DNA of 64,000 nucleotides, from positions 708,395-772,394 of the forward strand of contig NZ_GG700642.1 in assembly GCF_000159995.1 (NCBI RefSeq), written 5' to 3'. Made by a program: the position numbers and the translations under genes. The notes below the pieces were generated by a model, which saw only the letters and a list, made by a program, of their open reading frames with translations, had not been told where the DNA came from and made no database searches. Shown piece after piece: positions 30,593 to 40,622 of this stretch; position 1 is the stretch's first letter; the number at the start of each line of letters is the position of its first letter. Source of the stretch: Alloprevotella tannerae ATCC 51259. GTDB taxonomy: Bacteria > Bacteroidota > Bacteroidia > Bacteroidales > Bacteroidaceae.

Positions 30593-30623
30593 TTTGTTAG
30601 TTCTACGAAAACTCCTACCTTTG
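30593..30623 (+). promoter_or_regulatory. Promoter of tRNA-Lys
   Basis: TTTG (30593-30596), 19 bases, then TACCTTTG (30616-30623): an exact match to the Bacteroidetes consensus, 20 bases before the tRNA. Confidence 0.85.
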
Positions 30624-30643
30624 CATCCGCAAAACAAAAGCAT

Positions 30644-30716
30644 GCACTGCTAGCTCAGTTGGTAGAGCAACTGACTCTTAATCAGTGGGTCCAGGGTTCG
30701 AATCCCTGGCGGTGTA
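30644..30716 (+). tRNA. tRNA-Lys (anticodon CTT)
   Basis: A 73-base cloverleaf. Acceptor GCACTGC pairs with GCGGTGT (with G-U pairs), then TA, the D arm GCTC...GAGC, anticodon stem ACTGA/TCAGT around loop CTCTTAA (anticodon CTT), and T arm CAGGG-TTCGAAT-CCCTG. Discriminator A at 30716. CCA is not encoded. A promoter and a terminator surround it closely, so it is transcribed alone. Confidence 0.97.
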
Positions 30717-30720
30717 CGAA

Positions 30721-30757
30721 AGAGGTCTATCTGACGAGGATAGACCTCTTTTATTTT
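30721..30757 (+). terminator. Terminator after tRNA-Lys
   Basis: AGAGGTCTATC (30721-30731) pairs with GATAGACCTCT (30739-30749), followed by TTTATTTTT. Stem of 11 bp starting five bases after the tRNA. Confidence 0.88.
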
Positions 30758-31226
30758 TCCTTTGATTTGCGCCTTCTTTTATCGCTTTTGTATCGCGCCA
30801 AATGCCATTCCAACTCCGCCTAAGTTGATCCGCCGCTTACGGGATACCGACCCAAACAACTTTATCTCCAACCACAGCTCACCCCAACCCCACATAGCGA
30901 TGCTTTAGTCGCTCTAGAAGCCACATAAATTCGATGAGGCGCCACCGTCATCGTGACCAACGCATCCCGAGGCTCACCCGCACAAACTACTCCCCCACTC
31001 TGCCGCCCCCCAACCACATCTACACGCCGCAACGACACATTGATTATATAATAGCGTCTTAATTCGATGAAAAAAACGAGGACAAAAAGCGATGTAACAC
31101 CAACTAAAAAGCAATTTTAGCGCCGTAAAAACACCCCGCCAAACGACTTGCACCGCCCAAATTCAACCCCGTAACGCCCCATATTGGAGAAAAAAGCCTT
31201 TTATCGCAAAAAAAAGAGTCAAAAGA
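30758..31226. other. Gap between the tRNA-Lys terminator and the tRNA-Glu promoter
   Basis: About 470 bases with no gene-like frame, repeat or structure that I can support; the C-rich stretch 30970-31020 is unremarkable. Confidence 0.6.
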
Positions 31227-31257
31227 TTTGGCAAGTAAGAACTTTGCCCTATCTTTG
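31227..31257 (+). promoter_or_regulatory. Promoter of tRNA-Glu and rpsT
   Basis: TTTG (31227-31230), 19 bases, then TATCTTTG (31250-31257): an exact Bacteroidetes consensus, 41 bases before the tRNA. Confidence 0.85.
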
Positions 31258-31298
31258 CACCCGCAATTGAGCCCCAATGAGGCAAAAGTTGCTCGGTT

Positions 31299-31370
31299 GG
31301 CCTATTCGTCTATCGGTTAGGACGAGAGATTTTCATTCTCTAAAGAGCAGTTCGACTCTGCTATAGGCTA
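31299..31370 (+). tRNA. tRNA-Glu (anticodon TTC)
   Basis: A 72-base cloverleaf. Acceptor GGCCTAT pairs with ATAGGCT (one G-U), anticodon stem AGAGA/TCTCT around loop TTTTCAT (anticodon TTC), T arm AGCAG-TTCGACT-CTGCT, discriminator A. CCA is not encoded. rpsT begins 22 bases later without its own promoter, so the two are co-transcribed and the tRNA must be cut out. Confidence 0.97.
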
Positions 31371-31392
31371 CAAATAAGAAAATAAAGAAACA

Positions 31393-31647
31393 ATGGCAAA
31401 TCACAAATCCTCCCTCAAAAGAATTCGTCAGACGGAGACACGCAGATTGCACAACAGATATTACGCTAAGACAATGCGCAACGCCGTTCGCAAACTTCGC
31501 GCAATGACTGACAAAACTGAAGCTACGGCTTTCTTGCCGAAGGTTCAGACGATGCTTGATAAGTTGGCTAAGAACAACATTATCCACAAGAATAAGGCTG
31601 CCAACATTAAGTCTAGCGTAACTTTACACGTGAACAGCTTAGGCTGA
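31393..31647 (+). CDS. rpsT: 30S ribosomal protein S20
   Basis: An 84-residue, highly basic protein beginning [19 protein letters not shown], the family signature, and of usual length. S20 binds 16S rRNA in the body of the small subunit and assembles early. It lies directly behind tRNA-Glu and before a strong terminator, forming a two-gene transcript. Confidence 0.97.
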   Translation: MANHKSSLKRIRQTETRRLHNRYYAKTMRNAVRKLRAMTDKTEATAFLPKVQTMLDKLAKNNIIHKNKAANIKSSVTLHVNSLG

Positions 31648-31670
31648 TCTTTATCAGCACGCAAACACAT

Positions 31671-31704
31671 AACCGAACTTCGCAAAGAGGTTCGGTTTTT
31701 TTGT
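31671..31704 (+). terminator. Terminator after rpsT
   Basis: AACCGAAC (31671-31678) pairs with GTTCGGTT (31690-31697), followed by TTTTTGTTTTT. Confidence 0.88.
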
Positions 31705-32431
31705 TTTTATAGGTCTATCCTACTATCGATAGGCAAAACTTTCTACGCGCGCCAGCTTACTCATTAGTGTACGCTTTGTTTTTCTCGTGCACAGCAAAAT
31801 CATTTATCTCTATCACGAATACATTGAAGAAAAGCTTCTTTTTTTGTGCGGCGTTTGTCAGTCGCACTTTTTAGCTCGCCTCCACGTTTTGCACTTTGGT
31901 TTGCTTTCTGATTGCAAAGTTCAGTGAATCTCTGTTTTCTATCAGACTCTACTAACGGGCGTGTCCTTAGGCTACCGTTCGACATAATCATCTATCTTCA
32001 TCTTATTCATGCTATGTGTTGTCTCGTTTTTATGTGTGCTTTATGGCGGTGTATAAGTTGATATTATTTCCCATTTCATCGAAGATTTTCTGTTTCTGCC
32101 AGATCGTTTTACGTCCCATTTCAGATGGTGTATAGCACAACAAATCTTGGCCTACTGTGTTCCGCGGTAAGGTTATAAACTCCTATTAAGTGCATTGTCA
32201 TTCGGTTGCAGATGCCTCTTTCTTTCCAATATTTCTACGGAAATAAGTCATCAAAGTTCTGCCTGAGTTGCGCTAACGCTATAGATCAATAGAAAAAACA
32301 CAAAGATAACGGGCGCCCCTACCTTAAGTTTCAAATTTATATTTATTTTTGCATCGGTTTCTCAGCTCATATATTACGAACGTTAGTCAAGAGTTTATGC
32401 GAAACAAGCATTGATCTAAAGACAATTCTCT
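31705..32431. other. Gap before the hybrid two-component gene
   Basis: About 730 bases, AT-rich. The only element I can name is a possible -7 box TATTTTTG at 32344-32351, about 80 bases before the ATG. A 63-codon minus-strand frame (31800-31991) has no recognisable feature. Confidence 0.55.
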
Positions 32432-35410
32432 ATGCACTATTGCCGTCCTGATCTTCCTGATATCTTTTTCTCACGCCCCCTTTTGCTAGCGGCGCATAAA
32501 GTGAAACTCGCTACATCATGCTTGCACCTCTGTATAGGGGTTGGCGTTTTTATGCTACTAATGCTGCTCTCCTCCTGCGGTCGCCAATCGGCCAGCATCA
32601 GCTATGAAGAGCGCGCAGCATTGGAAAAACAGGTCGAAGGAGCGTCTTCAATCGATTCGATAGAGGCTCTGCAGCGTCGTTTTGAGGAGAAAGGCAACAA
32701 AATCGGCAGTATCATAGCTCTGCGCATAAAGGGAAAACGTCTTCGCGATGAGAGCCGCTTCGAAGAAGCTGTGCGTGCCCACTCTGAGGCACTCAAACAA
32801 GCTGAAGCGCTTAATGATACGCTCGAATGGGTGCGTATACTCAATAATATTGGAACGGACTATCGCCGAATGAGTATACTCGATGTGGCGCAAGAATACC
32901 ATCATCGCGCTTTAAAGTTGAGCGAAGAATTTTCCGACACTTCTAAACTAGCGCTTAAAAACCACGTGAAGTCGCTCAATGGTCTAGGTAATATTTATAT
33001 GAGCTTGGGCAACTTCGAGCGTGCAGATAGCGTTTTGCGGCTTGCGCTAAAGGGAGAGCAAAAGCTCAATAGTGCCGTAGGGCAGGCCATAGACAATGCG
33101 AACCTTGGCTCTATCTTTGAACACCGCGGCAAGTTGGATTCCGCGCGCGTTTACTATTTGCGCTCTATGGAATTCAATAAAGCAGCCAATGAGGTTATAG
33201 GCATATCGCTTTGTCATACTTATTTAGGCTCGCTCCACGAGAAAGCCGGCGAATATGAGCAGGCGGCGCGTGAGTATGAGACGGCTTATGGACTCATGCA
33301 GGCTTCCAAAGATGAATGGCACGCTTTAAGTCCGCTTTTGGCATTGACTAATATTTACTTCAAAATAGGGAGGACGCCCGAGGCTTTGAGCCGGTTGGAT
33401 CGTGCAAAAGAGATGGCTACCCGAATCAAATCGCCTGAGCATCTTGCAGAAGTTTACAATCTATATTATAAGTACTACAAGCAATTAGGTCGCTATGCAG
33501 ATGCGCTCTCTTGTTACGAGCAGGCCGACTTTTGGCAAGATAGCGTGCTGAATATTGGGCGCGTCAATCGCATACAAAATATTAGTTTGAATATTGAGCG
33601 CAATCATCGTAAGCGCGTGCTTAACGAAGCGGAGATAACGCTGCAATCGGAACGTACGATGCGCTATGTCAGCTATGTTGTCTTTATCTTTGTTTTGGTT
33701 TCCTTGTTTGCTACAGTTGTCTTAATGTCTTATGTACAGCGTATCCGCAAACGGAATCATATTGCCTTAAAGCAAATGTCGCAAATGCGAGAGAATTTCT
33801 TTACGAACATTACCCATGAATTTCGCACTCCGCTCACTGTGATTCTTGGTTTAAGTGGCGAATTAAAGCAAGATGAGGCCTTGCCTGCTGCGACAAAGGA
33901 GAAAGTCTGCACAATTGAACGTCAAGGCGAAAACTTACTCGCTTTGATTAACCAATTGCTTGATATCTCAAAGATAAAATCATCGGTGGGCAATCTTGAT
34001 TGGCGCAGTGGCAATATTGCGGCCTACATTACGATGATTGTCGAGTCTTATCGTGATTATGCCCGATGCCGCAATGTGGATCTCCACTTCGTAACAAACG
34101 TGGATTTAGAGACCGACTTCGTGCCCGGTTATCTCAATAAGATCATCAACAACCTACTTTCCAATGCCTTTAAGTACACGCCTGAATATGGACATATTAC
34201 GGTCAGGCTGGAACGTGATAACGAAAACTTATTGATTAGTGTGGCTGATACGGGCAAGGGTATAGACCCCGCGGCGCTTGCTCATATTTTCCAACCCTTC
34301 TATCAAGCTGAGCAAGATACCGGACAGGTAGGAACGGGTGTAGGACTTGCATTAGTTCATCGCATCGTAGAGGTTATCGGTGGAAAGATCCGCGTAGAAA
34401 GTACGCTCGGTAAGGGGACAACGTTCCATCTGAGTCTGCCCATCCGCCATCAAAGTAAGCAAGCTGTAGATGGTAATCCCATTGCTGGCGCACCCATAAT
34501 ACCTGATACGACGGAGCCGCTTGTCGATAAAGTGGAAGACGATAATAACGATTGCCGCATACTCATCATTGAAGACAACAAGGACGTGGCCGCGTATATC
34601 GGCTCACAGTTGACGTCGCGTTACAGCGTATGCTATGCAGAAAATGGAAAGGTGGGTCTGCAGAAAGCCGAGGAACTCGTACCCGATTTAATCATCACCG
34701 ACTTAATGATGCCTGAGATGGGTGGTCTTGACGTGTGCCGAGCGATCCGAACGAACGAGATTGTCAATCATATCCCGATCATTGTCATCACAGCGAAAAA
34801 TACTGAAGAAGATCGCATTAAGGGATTGGAAGCAGGCGCTGATGCATATCTCGTGAAGCCCTTCAATAGTGAAGAGTTGCGTACACGAGTGGAAAAATTA
34901 TTAGAGCAGCGCAGCTTACTGAGGAGCAAATATGCGAGCGCCTTAAAGACCAACGAGATAGTCACCCCAACTTTGTCTACAGCCGATGAGTTTTTCCTTG
35001 GCAAGACGATCGACATCATTTATGCCTTGCTCGATACGCAGCAGCTCGAAGTAAGCTTGCTGGCCGACAGATTGTGTATGAGTAAGCGTCAGTTCCACCG
35101 CAAACTCATGGCGCTTACAGGAATGTCGCCTGTCACTTATATAAAGACGGTTAAGATGCAACGGGCAAAGATGCTGCTTGATACACGTCCCGAACTTTCA
35201 CTCGACGAGGTTGCCGAACTTTCAGGCTTTGAGCATTATTCAGGCTTCTACCATGCCTTCAAAAAGACCTATGGCTTCACGCCGACGAAATATAAACGTA
35301 AGGTTAATGACTCATCAGCCGAAGAGTGCGAACCTGATTTTGATGAGGACGATGATGATTTGCAAGATAACGTAGATACGCCCGATGAAATGTCATCGTC
35401 AGAAACGTAA
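32432..35410 (+). CDS. Hybrid two-component system: TPR sensor, histidine kinase, receiver and AraC-type HTH in one protein
   Basis: A 992-residue single-chain signalling protein. An N-terminal hydrophobic segment with a possible lipobox (LLSSCG, Cys49) is followed by a periplasmic TPR array (about 85-385), a transmembrane helix (about 410-436), HisKA with HEFRTP (His about 462), HATPase with NNLLSNAFKYT and ADTGKG (about 572-605), a receiver (ILIIEDNKD, phosphoacceptor Asp in TDLMMPEMGG near 756, Lys in VKPF near 808) and an AraC HTH (about 870-965). In Bacteroidetes such proteins usually sense glycans through beta-propellers; here TPRs replace them, so the signal is unclear. The acidic C-terminus (FDEDDDD) is unusual. 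No target operon is adjacent, so it is an orphan. A lipobox followed by a transmembrane kinase is contradictory; the hydrophobic start may simply be a first membrane span. Confidence 0.92.
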   Translation: MHYCRPDLPDIFFSRPLLLAAHKVKLATSCLHLCIGVGVFMLLMLLSSCGRQSASISYEERAALEKQVEGASSIDSIEALQRRFEEKGNKIGSIIALRIKGKRLRDESRFEEAVRAHSEALKQAEALNDTLEWVRILNNIGTDYRRMSILDVAQEYHHRALKLSEEFSDTSKLALKNHVKSLNGLGNIYMSLGNFERADSVLRLALKGEQKLNSAVGQAIDNANLGSIFEHRGKLDSARVYYLRSMEFNKAANEVIGISLCHTYLGSLHEKAGEYEQAAREYETAYGLMQASKDEWHALSPLLALTNIYFKIGRTPEALSRLDRAKEMATRIKSPEHLAEVYNLYYKYYKQLGRYADALSCYEQADFWQDSVLNIGRVNRIQNISLNIERNHRKRVLNEAEITLQSERTMRYVSYVVFIFVLVSLFATVVLMSYVQRIRKRNHIALKQMSQMRENFFTNITHEFRTPLTVILGLSGELKQDEALPAATKEKVCTIERQGENLLALINQLLDISKIKSSVGNLDWRSGNIAAYITMIVESYRDYARCRNVDLHFVTNVDLETDFVPGYLNKIINNLLSNAFKYTPEYGHITVRLERDNENLLISVADTGKGIDPAALAHIFQPFYQAEQDTGQVGTGVGLALVHRIVEVIGGKIRVESTLGKGTTFHLSLPIRHQSKQAVDGNPIAGAPIIPDTTEPLVDKVEDDNNDCRILIIEDNKDVAAYIGSQLTSRYSVCYAENGKVGLQKAEELVPDLIITDLMMPEMGGLDVCRAIRTNEIVNHIPIIVITAKNTEEDRIKGLEAGADAYLVKPFNSEELRTRVEKLLEQRSLLRSKYASALKTNEIVTPTLSTADEFFLGKTIDIIYALLDTQQLEVSLLADRLCMSKRQFHRKLMALTGMSPVTYIKTVKMQRAKMLLDTRPELSLDEVAELSGFEHYSGFYHAFKKTYGFTPTKYKRKVNDSSAEECEPDFDEDDDDLQDNVDTPDEMSSSET

Positions 35411-36256
35411 GTTATACCTCGCAATTTTTCAAAAACATACTTTGCAGCTTTCCATATGAAGACTGATAGCTGTAGTAACAGGTCTGTGATCGTAGGCTTT
35501 TTTATGACCTCTAAAGGTTGATTTTTTAAGTCGCGCCAATGTTCATACGTGAAAGCGTTGTAAGACTAAGTCGACGTGCCTATTATATATATATTGTGTG
35601 CTTTGGCATTTTTAGTATTGTTCGTTCAAATCTATATCTGCGCGCAAGAGCCTTTAAGGATTGTTCCTAAATGGCGCTAAGTGGATAGCAACTTGTTGTT
35701 AGGTTATCGTTTCTCCTCCTTGCGTCTATCCACGATAATGTAAACTCGCTATATTCGTGTTTTATTTCTTTTACACAGTCTTTTTGTTCATCCTTGCTCC
35801 CTTTGTTGCTACCGGGCGAGGTTGGGGCGGTTTTATTTTCTTTATCCTCTTCTCGGCAGCGGTGCCATTTGTCGGTCCTCTCATATGGGTCTGGATTTGG
35901 TCAACCGGCGATACTACTAAAAATATACGCATAACGATCGCTATGCATATCCTTGCCGCCTACATCATACTGATGTGGCTCTCGTCAAGGCATTAAATAG
36001 TCGGCGTATTTAGCAGTGTATCCACTAATTCACCTTATTTGCCTTGGATACGCTATCGCTTGTGTGCGCACTACCCTTTTCAAGTTTAATTTAGTGTGCC
36101 TACTAAGTTAGCATCGTTAGAGATTAGTTGGGCGTCAATCCTTGGGAATCGTGCGCAAGATAGGCATTGAAGAATACTTGAACGATATATAACTTAAGGC
36201 GGACCACAGTGCGGCGTTAAGGCGTTGAAGCCCTAAAAGCCGCAACGCACTTCATC
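35411..36256. other. Gap between the hybrid regulator and the frdB terminator
   Basis: About 850 bases with one possible small membrane protein gene (35757-35996). No repeat, tRNA or clear promoter was found in the rest. Confidence 0.5.
35757..35996 (+). CDS. Small hydrophobic membrane protein of unknown function
   Basis: A 79-residue frame with a GTG start. It is almost entirely hydrophobic, with three predicted membrane segments (about 1-17, 24-48 and 58-75) and a WVWIWSTGD motif between the second and third. Such a composition is unlikely in random sequence of this base content, which argues for a real gene. No family is recognised, no good ribosome-binding site or TAnnTTTG promoter is evident, and the neighbours give no hint. 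It could also be a remnant of a longer membrane protein gene. Confidence 0.4.
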   Translation: MFYFFYTVFLFILAPFVATGRGWGGFIFFILFSAAVPFVGPLIWVWIWSTGDTTKNIRITIAMHILAAYIILMWLSSRH

Positions 36257-36300
36257 TAAAAATCCCCTCACTGGCAGGAGCACTGCGGGCGAGGGGATTC
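36257..36300 (-). terminator. Terminator of the frdCAB operon
   Basis: On the minus strand AATCCCCTC pairs with GAGGGGATT (36261-36269 with 36291-36299), followed by TTTTTAG. It is 23 bases after the frdB stop. Confidence 0.82.
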
Positions 36301-36322
36301 TATGATGTATTAACTATATTAG

Positions 36323-37081
36323 TTAGTCAGCTAACTTTGCTTTGATAAACTCGCGGTTCAGGCGTGCAATGTTCGCAATAGATTCGTTCTTGGGGCATAC
36401 AGCCTCGCAAGCACGCGTATTGGTACAGTTGCCAAAGCCTAATTCGTCCATCTTCTTCACCATTAGTTTTGCGCGGCGAGCAGCTTCGGGGCGGCCTTGA
36501 GGCAGCAACGCGAACTGGCTTACGCGTGAACTAACAAAGAGCATTGCAGAGCCATTCTTGCAAGCTGCTACGCAAGCGCCACAGCCGATGCAAGAAGCGC
36601 AGTCCATTGCTTCGTCAGCATCTTGCTTCGGAATCAGAATGCTGTTGGCATCCTGAGGAGCACCCGTGCGCACAGAGACGTAACCACCGGCAGATTGTAT
36701 CTTATCAAATGCTGTACGATCAACCATACAGTCTTTGATAACAGGGAAAGCAGCAGAGCGCCACGGCTCTACGGTGATCGTTTCGCCATCGCGGAAACGA
36801 CGCATATAGAGTTGGCAGGTCGTAGCGCCTGTCTCCGTCTTGCCGTGCGGCGTACCGTTGATGTAGAGAGAGCACATACCGCAGATACCTTCGCGGCAAT
36901 CGTGATCAAATACAAACGGCTCCTTGCCTTCTTCGACAAGCTGCTCATTTAATATGTCAAGCATTTCGAGGAATGACGTATCGTCAGGGATGTCCTTCAT
37001 TTCGCGCTCGTCAAAATGGCCTGCATCTTTCGGCCCGTTTTGCTTCCAATAGCGCAGCTTAAAACTTATATTCTTAGCCAT
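36323..37081 (-). CDS. frdB: Fumarate reductase/succinate dehydrogenase iron-sulfur subunit
   Basis: A 252-residue electron-transfer subunit. The plant-type [2Fe-2S] cysteines lie in CREGICGMC (62, 67, 70) and Cys89; the ferredoxin-like half has CASCIGCGACVAAC (161-174) and CTNTRACEAVCP for the [4Fe-4S] and [3Fe-4S] clusters. It passes electrons from menaquinol at FrdC to FAD in FrdA. It is the last gene of the frdCAB operon, 36 bases behind frdA and followed by a terminator. In anaerobic Bacteroidetes the complex works as fumarate reductase producing succinate; direction is inferred from lifestyle. Confidence 0.95.
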   Translation of the reverse strand: MAKNISFKLRYWKQNGPKDAGHFDEREMKDIPDDTSFLEMLDILNEQLVEEGKEPFVFDHDCREGICGMCSLYINGTPHGKTETGATTCQLYMRRFRDGETITVEPWRSAAFPVIKDCMVDRTAFDKIQSAGGYVSVRTGAPQDANSILIPKQDADEAMDCASCIGCGACVAACKNGSAMLFVSSRVSQFALLPQGRPEAARRAKLMVKKMDELGFGNCTNTRACEAVCPKNESIANIARLNREFIKAKLAD

Positions 37082-37117
37082 AAATCGTTGTTCTTTAATA
37101 TTGGTTGATAAACGAGC

Positions 37118-39058
37118 TTAACTCTTATAGTTGCGGGTCTTCACTTCGATAGCCTCATATTTCAGCGGCTCTTCGAACTTGACAGGATTCTTGCCCTCGC
37201 CTTGATATTCCCAGCAGCTTACATAGAAGCAGTTTTGGTCGTCGCGTTTTGCCTCGCCGTCTTCAGTCTGATGCTCTATGCGGAAGTGACCGCCGCAGCT
37301 TTCTTCGCGGTGGATAGCGTCGATGGCTACCAATTTACCCATCGTGATGAAGTCGTTCAAGCGCAAAGCTTTCTCCAATTCGATGTTGACACCTTCAACG
37401 TGAGGTACGAAGAGGTTCGTCTCAAACTCTTTACGGATCTCGTCCATCAGTACGAGTGCCTTTTCGAGGCCTTCCTTAGAGCGCGCCATACCTACGTACT
37501 CCCACATCACGTGGCCCAATTCTTTGTGAATGCTATCCACAGAGCGCTTACCGTTGATGTTGAGGATGTGGTCAATGCGATCCTGTACTTCCTTCTCAGC
37601 AGCGATGAATTCAGGAGCATCAGCAGAGAAGCGAGCAACGGTGATTTGGTCGCTCAAATAGTTTTGAATCGTATAAGGCAATACGAAGTAGCCGTCAGCC
37701 AAACCTTGCATCAATGCAGACGCACCTAAGCGGTTAGCACCGTGGTCAGAGAAGTTACACTCGCCGATTGCGAAGAGGCCCGGAATGTTCGTAGAGAGTT
37801 CATAGTCAACCCAAAGTCCGCCCATCGTATAGTGAATAGCCGGATAAATCATCATCGGGTTATCGTAAGGGCTCACGTCAGTAATTTCTTCGTACATATC
37901 GAAGAGGTTACCGTAGCGTGCTTCTACGACGTCACGGCCCAAACGGTTGATAGCTTCAGAGAAGTCGAGGAATACGGCAAGACCCGTGTTGTTTACGCCG
38001 AAGCCGGCATCGCAGCGCTCTTTAGCAGCGCGGCTGGCTACGTCGCGGGGAACGAGGTTACCGAAAGCCGGATAGCGGCGCTCGAGGTAGTAGTCGCGAT
38101 CCTCTTCCGGAATGTCGCGTCCTTCAAGTTCGCCGGCTTGCAGCTTCTTCGCATCTTCAATTTTCTTGGGAACCCAAATGCGGCCGTCGTTACGCAGCGA
38201 CTCCGACATCAAAGTCAGCTTACTTTGCTTATCGCCGTGAACCGGAATACACGTGGGGTGAATCTGTACGAAAGCAGGGTTAGCGAAGTAAGCGCCCTTG
38301 CGATAAGCCGCAATAGCTGCAGAGCAGTTGCAACCCATAGCATTGGTTGAGAGGAAGTAAGCATTGCCATAACCACCTGTGCCCAATACGACGCAGTGTG
38401 CAGCAAAGCGCTCCAATTTTCCCGTTACGAGGTTGCGAGCTATGATACCGCGTGCACGTCCATCAACGATGACAACGTCGAGCATTTCATAGCGCGTATA
38501 AAGTTTTACGGTTCCTGCGTTTACCTGGCACATAAGTGCGGAGTAAGCACCGAGCAGCAATTGCTGGCCCGTTTGTCCTTTTGCGTAGAACGTACGACTT
38601 ACCTGCACACCACCGAAAGAGCGGTTAGCCAACAAGCCGCCGTACTCACGAGCAAAGGGAACGCCTTGCGCAACGCACTGATCGATGATGCTTGCGCTGA
38701 CTTCTGCGAGGCGATATACGTTTGCTTCGCGAGCACGATAGTCGCCACCCTTCACCGTATCATAGAAAAGACGATATACAGAGTCGCCGTCGTTTTGGTA
38801 GTTCTTAGCTGCGTTGATACCGCCCTGAGCTGCGATAGAGTGCGCGCGGCGCGGTGAGTCCTGGATGCAGAAGTTGAGCACCTTAAAGCCCATTTCGCCC
38901 AGCGAAGCTGCCGCACTTGCGCCGGCAAGTCCTGTTCCGACGACGATAATGTCCAGCTTTCGCTTATTGGCCGGGTTTACTAATTTTTGGTGCGCTTTAT
39001 AGTTGGTCCATTTCTGAGAGACAATTCCCTCAGGGATTTTAGAATCTATAGTTGCCAT
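37118..39058 (-). CDS. frdA: Fumarate reductase/succinate dehydrogenase flavoprotein subunit
   Basis: A 646-residue catalytic subunit. The N-terminal FAD-binding Rossmann motif is [19 protein letters not shown] (about 36-54), the flavin-linking His is in [11 protein letters not shown] (about 69-79), and substrate-site segments include HPTCIPV and the HRLGASAL-like [11 protein letters not shown]. The length and the extended C-terminal region fit the class with a single five-helix cytochrome b subunit (type B, as in Wolinella). It reduces fumarate to succinate on the cytoplasmic side. It lies between frdC and frdB with short gaps. Confidence 0.96.
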   Translation of the reverse strand: MATIDSKIPEGIVSQKWTNYKAHQKLVNPANKRKLDIIVVGTGLAGASAAASLGEMGFKVLNFCIQDSPRRAHSIAAQGGINAAKNYQNDGDSVYRLFYDTVKGGDYRAREANVYRLAEVSASIIDQCVAQGVPFAREYGGLLANRSFGGVQVSRTFYAKGQTGQQLLLGAYSALMCQVNAGTVKLYTRYEMLDVVIVDGRARGIIARNLVTGKLERFAAHCVVLGTGGYGNAYFLSTNAMGCNCSAAIAAYRKGAYFANPAFVQIHPTCIPVHGDKQSKLTLMSESLRNDGRIWVPKKIEDAKKLQAGELEGRDIPEEDRDYYLERRYPAFGNLVPRDVASRAAKERCDAGFGVNNTGLAVFLDFSEAINRLGRDVVEARYGNLFDMYEEITDVSPYDNPMMIYPAIHYTMGGLWVDYELSTNIPGLFAIGECNFSDHGANRLGASALMQGLADGYFVLPYTIQNYLSDQITVARFSADAPEFIAAEKEVQDRIDHILNINGKRSVDSIHKELGHVMWEYVGMARSKEGLEKALVLMDEIRKEFETNLFVPHVEGVNIELEKALRLNDFITMGKLVAIDAIHREESCGGHFRIEHQTEDGEAKRDDQNCFYVSCWEYQGEGKNPVKFEEPLKYEAIEVKTRNYKS

Positions 39059-39100
39059 AATTATTTCCTTGTGTGTTTGATAAAGCTAAAAAACTCTCAC

Positions 39101-39784
39101 TTAGCACGCGCCGCCACAGAAAGCGAAGTGGATAGCCACGGCTACGAAGCAGAGCATTACGATCGTTACATAAACATTGCCGATCACTCTCCAACGGTTG
39201 AACCAAATCTTTCCGTCGAGGCCGAGCGTCTGCATTGCGCTCCAGAAGCCGTGCGTGAGGTGAAACCAGATAGCGGCAAACCAAAGGATGTAAAGAACCG
39301 TGAAGACCGGATTCTTAAACGTGTAGCTCATCAAGCCGGCTCCGTCAGTTGCAGAGTAGTTTCCTACGAAAGCCATTCCGCCGTTTGCAAACTCAGCAAA
39401 CATCATGTTGTACCAGAAGTTGAACAAGTGGAGGAGAAGGCCCAATACGATGATAACGCCCAACACAAACATATTGCGCGAGTTCCAGTCAACCTTGTCC
39501 GGAGTTGCCGTGACAGCGTAGCGGTTGTTGCCACGTGCCTTGCGGTTCTGAAGCGTCAAGATGACCGCGTAGATAAAGTGTATGGCAATTAAGCCAACGA
39601 GCGCAACCGTTCCGGCTACGGCATACCAGTTCGAGCCGAGAAACTCGCAGATCTCATTGTAGGCATCTGCTGAAAAGAGTGCCACAACGTTCATGCAAGC
39701 GTGGAACGTCAGGAACAAGATAAGCGCAATGCCGGATACTGACATCACAACCTTCCGTCCGATGGATGAATTGTATAACCACAT
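39101..39784 (-). CDS. frdC: Fumarate reductase/succinate dehydrogenase cytochrome b subunit
   Basis: A 227-residue membrane subunit with five hydrophobic helices, such as VVMSVSGIALILFLTFHACMNV (about 12-33). Conserved His residues in the helices (FHACMN, AIHFIYA, LLLHLFN, FHLTHGFW) are candidates for the two heme b axial ligands. It oxidises menaquinol and anchors FrdAB. First gene of the operon; the promoter is about 100 bases upstream. Sequence near the C-terminus (HFAFCGGAC) is Cys-containing, of unknown meaning. Confidence 0.93.
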   Translation of the reverse strand: MWLYNSSIGRKVVMSVSGIALILFLTFHACMNVVALFSADAYNEICEFLGSNWYAVAGTVALVGLIAIHFIYAVILTLQNRKARGNNRYAVTATPDKVDWNSRNMFVLGVIIVLGLLLHLFNFWYNMMFAEFANGGMAFVGNYSATDGAGLMSYTFKNPVFTVLYILWFAAIWFHLTHGFWSAMQTLGLDGKIWFNRWRVIGNVYVTIVMLCFVAVAIHFAFCGGAC

Positions 39785-39880
39785 AAATTTTTGATTAAAT
39801 TGTTATTTTGTTTGTTTTTATTTGGGCGAAGTGGTTCGCAAACGTCATATCCCCATAAATGGGGAACTTCGAATGCTCTG

Positions 39881-39913
39881 CAAAGATAAGCTAAACCCCA
39901 AATATGTGCCAAA
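39881..39913 (-). promoter_or_regulatory. Promoter of the frdCAB operon
   Basis: Minus-strand TTTG (39910-39913), 21 bases, then TATCTTTG (39881-39888). The leader is about 90 bases and includes CCCCATAAATGGGG, which could pair as a short hairpin. Confidence 0.72.
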
Positions 39914-40351
39914 CAAAAAGGCTTTTATTCTATCCCTTTTTGTGGGTTTCAATACTCAATTATGGGGATAGTTCGCTTTCAGTCTGCTTTTTGGTCGTTT
40001 AGAAGGCGAATTTTCAGGCTGAAAGGGGCTTTAATGGTGTCAATTTGCCGCCATGCCGGGAAAGGCGAAATGCAGGTTTTTGTTCTATAGATGGGGCGGC
40101 TTGTTGGCGTTTCCCGGATTTGACCGATCATCGGCAATACTCAAAAAAGGGGAAGCGGCGGTGGCTGATGAAGTTTTTTAGGAAAGGGATGAGGGGCGCG
40201 CTCGGTTGGAGTATGGTGGTCGGTGCTGTATCGGCACACGCGGCGCGTCCGTTTGGCGATGCGGAGGTTTGGGTTTTTGCTCCTTTTGTGTTTGATAATA
40301 AGGCATTTGGCTTGGCCAAAAAGTGCGCCTGACGTGTTCGCGGAGTTTGCG

Positions 40352-40435
40352 CTCACGAGAATAAAGGTTTGCGCTCGTGAGATGAAGTACTTTTTATCGT
40401 GAGGTGAAGCCTTTTTTATCACGAGCGCAAGCGCG
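40352..40435 (+). repeat. Family B array 1: four units of 22 bp
   Basis: Units start at 40352, 40374, 40396 and 40418; the last is cut to 18 bases. Their heads are CTCACGAG, CTCGTGAG, ATCGTGAG and ATCACGAG, i.e. an 8-mer in either orientation. Tails are purine-rich then T-rich (GATGAAGTACTTTTT, GTGAAGCCTTTTTT). It is upstream of frdC. Confidence 0.88.
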
Positions 40436-40590
40436 ATGCTTGGGGCTTGGCCTTTGCTTCTTCGGGTTTGGGCTTAGCAGATTGGGGCGTCCTCGGCGCT
40501 ATTTTTGAAGGGTGGAGGCGAAAATGGGGGCGCCTACTGCGGAAGCGAAACGACGCTGCGCGGGGAGCAATGAGCCGTTGGCGTAGGGAT

Positions 40591-40622
40591 AAAAGAAGGC
40601 CTCCCTCGTTTGGAGGGAGGCC
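40591..40622 (-). terminator. Terminator downstream of the C1 peptidase gene
   Basis: A 10-bp perfect stem, GGCCTCCCTC with its complement (40598-40607 with 40613-40622), followed on the minus strand by TTCTTTT. It lies about 180 bases beyond the stop at 40801. Confidence 0.7.

Noticed and set aside
40045-40332. 95-codon plus-strand frame with a signal-peptide-like stretch from 40168 (MKFFRKGMRGALGWSMVV)
   Set aside because: The mature part would be only about 30 residues, no promoter or terminator fits, and it runs up to the family B repeat. A secreted-gene remnant is possible but not supportable.
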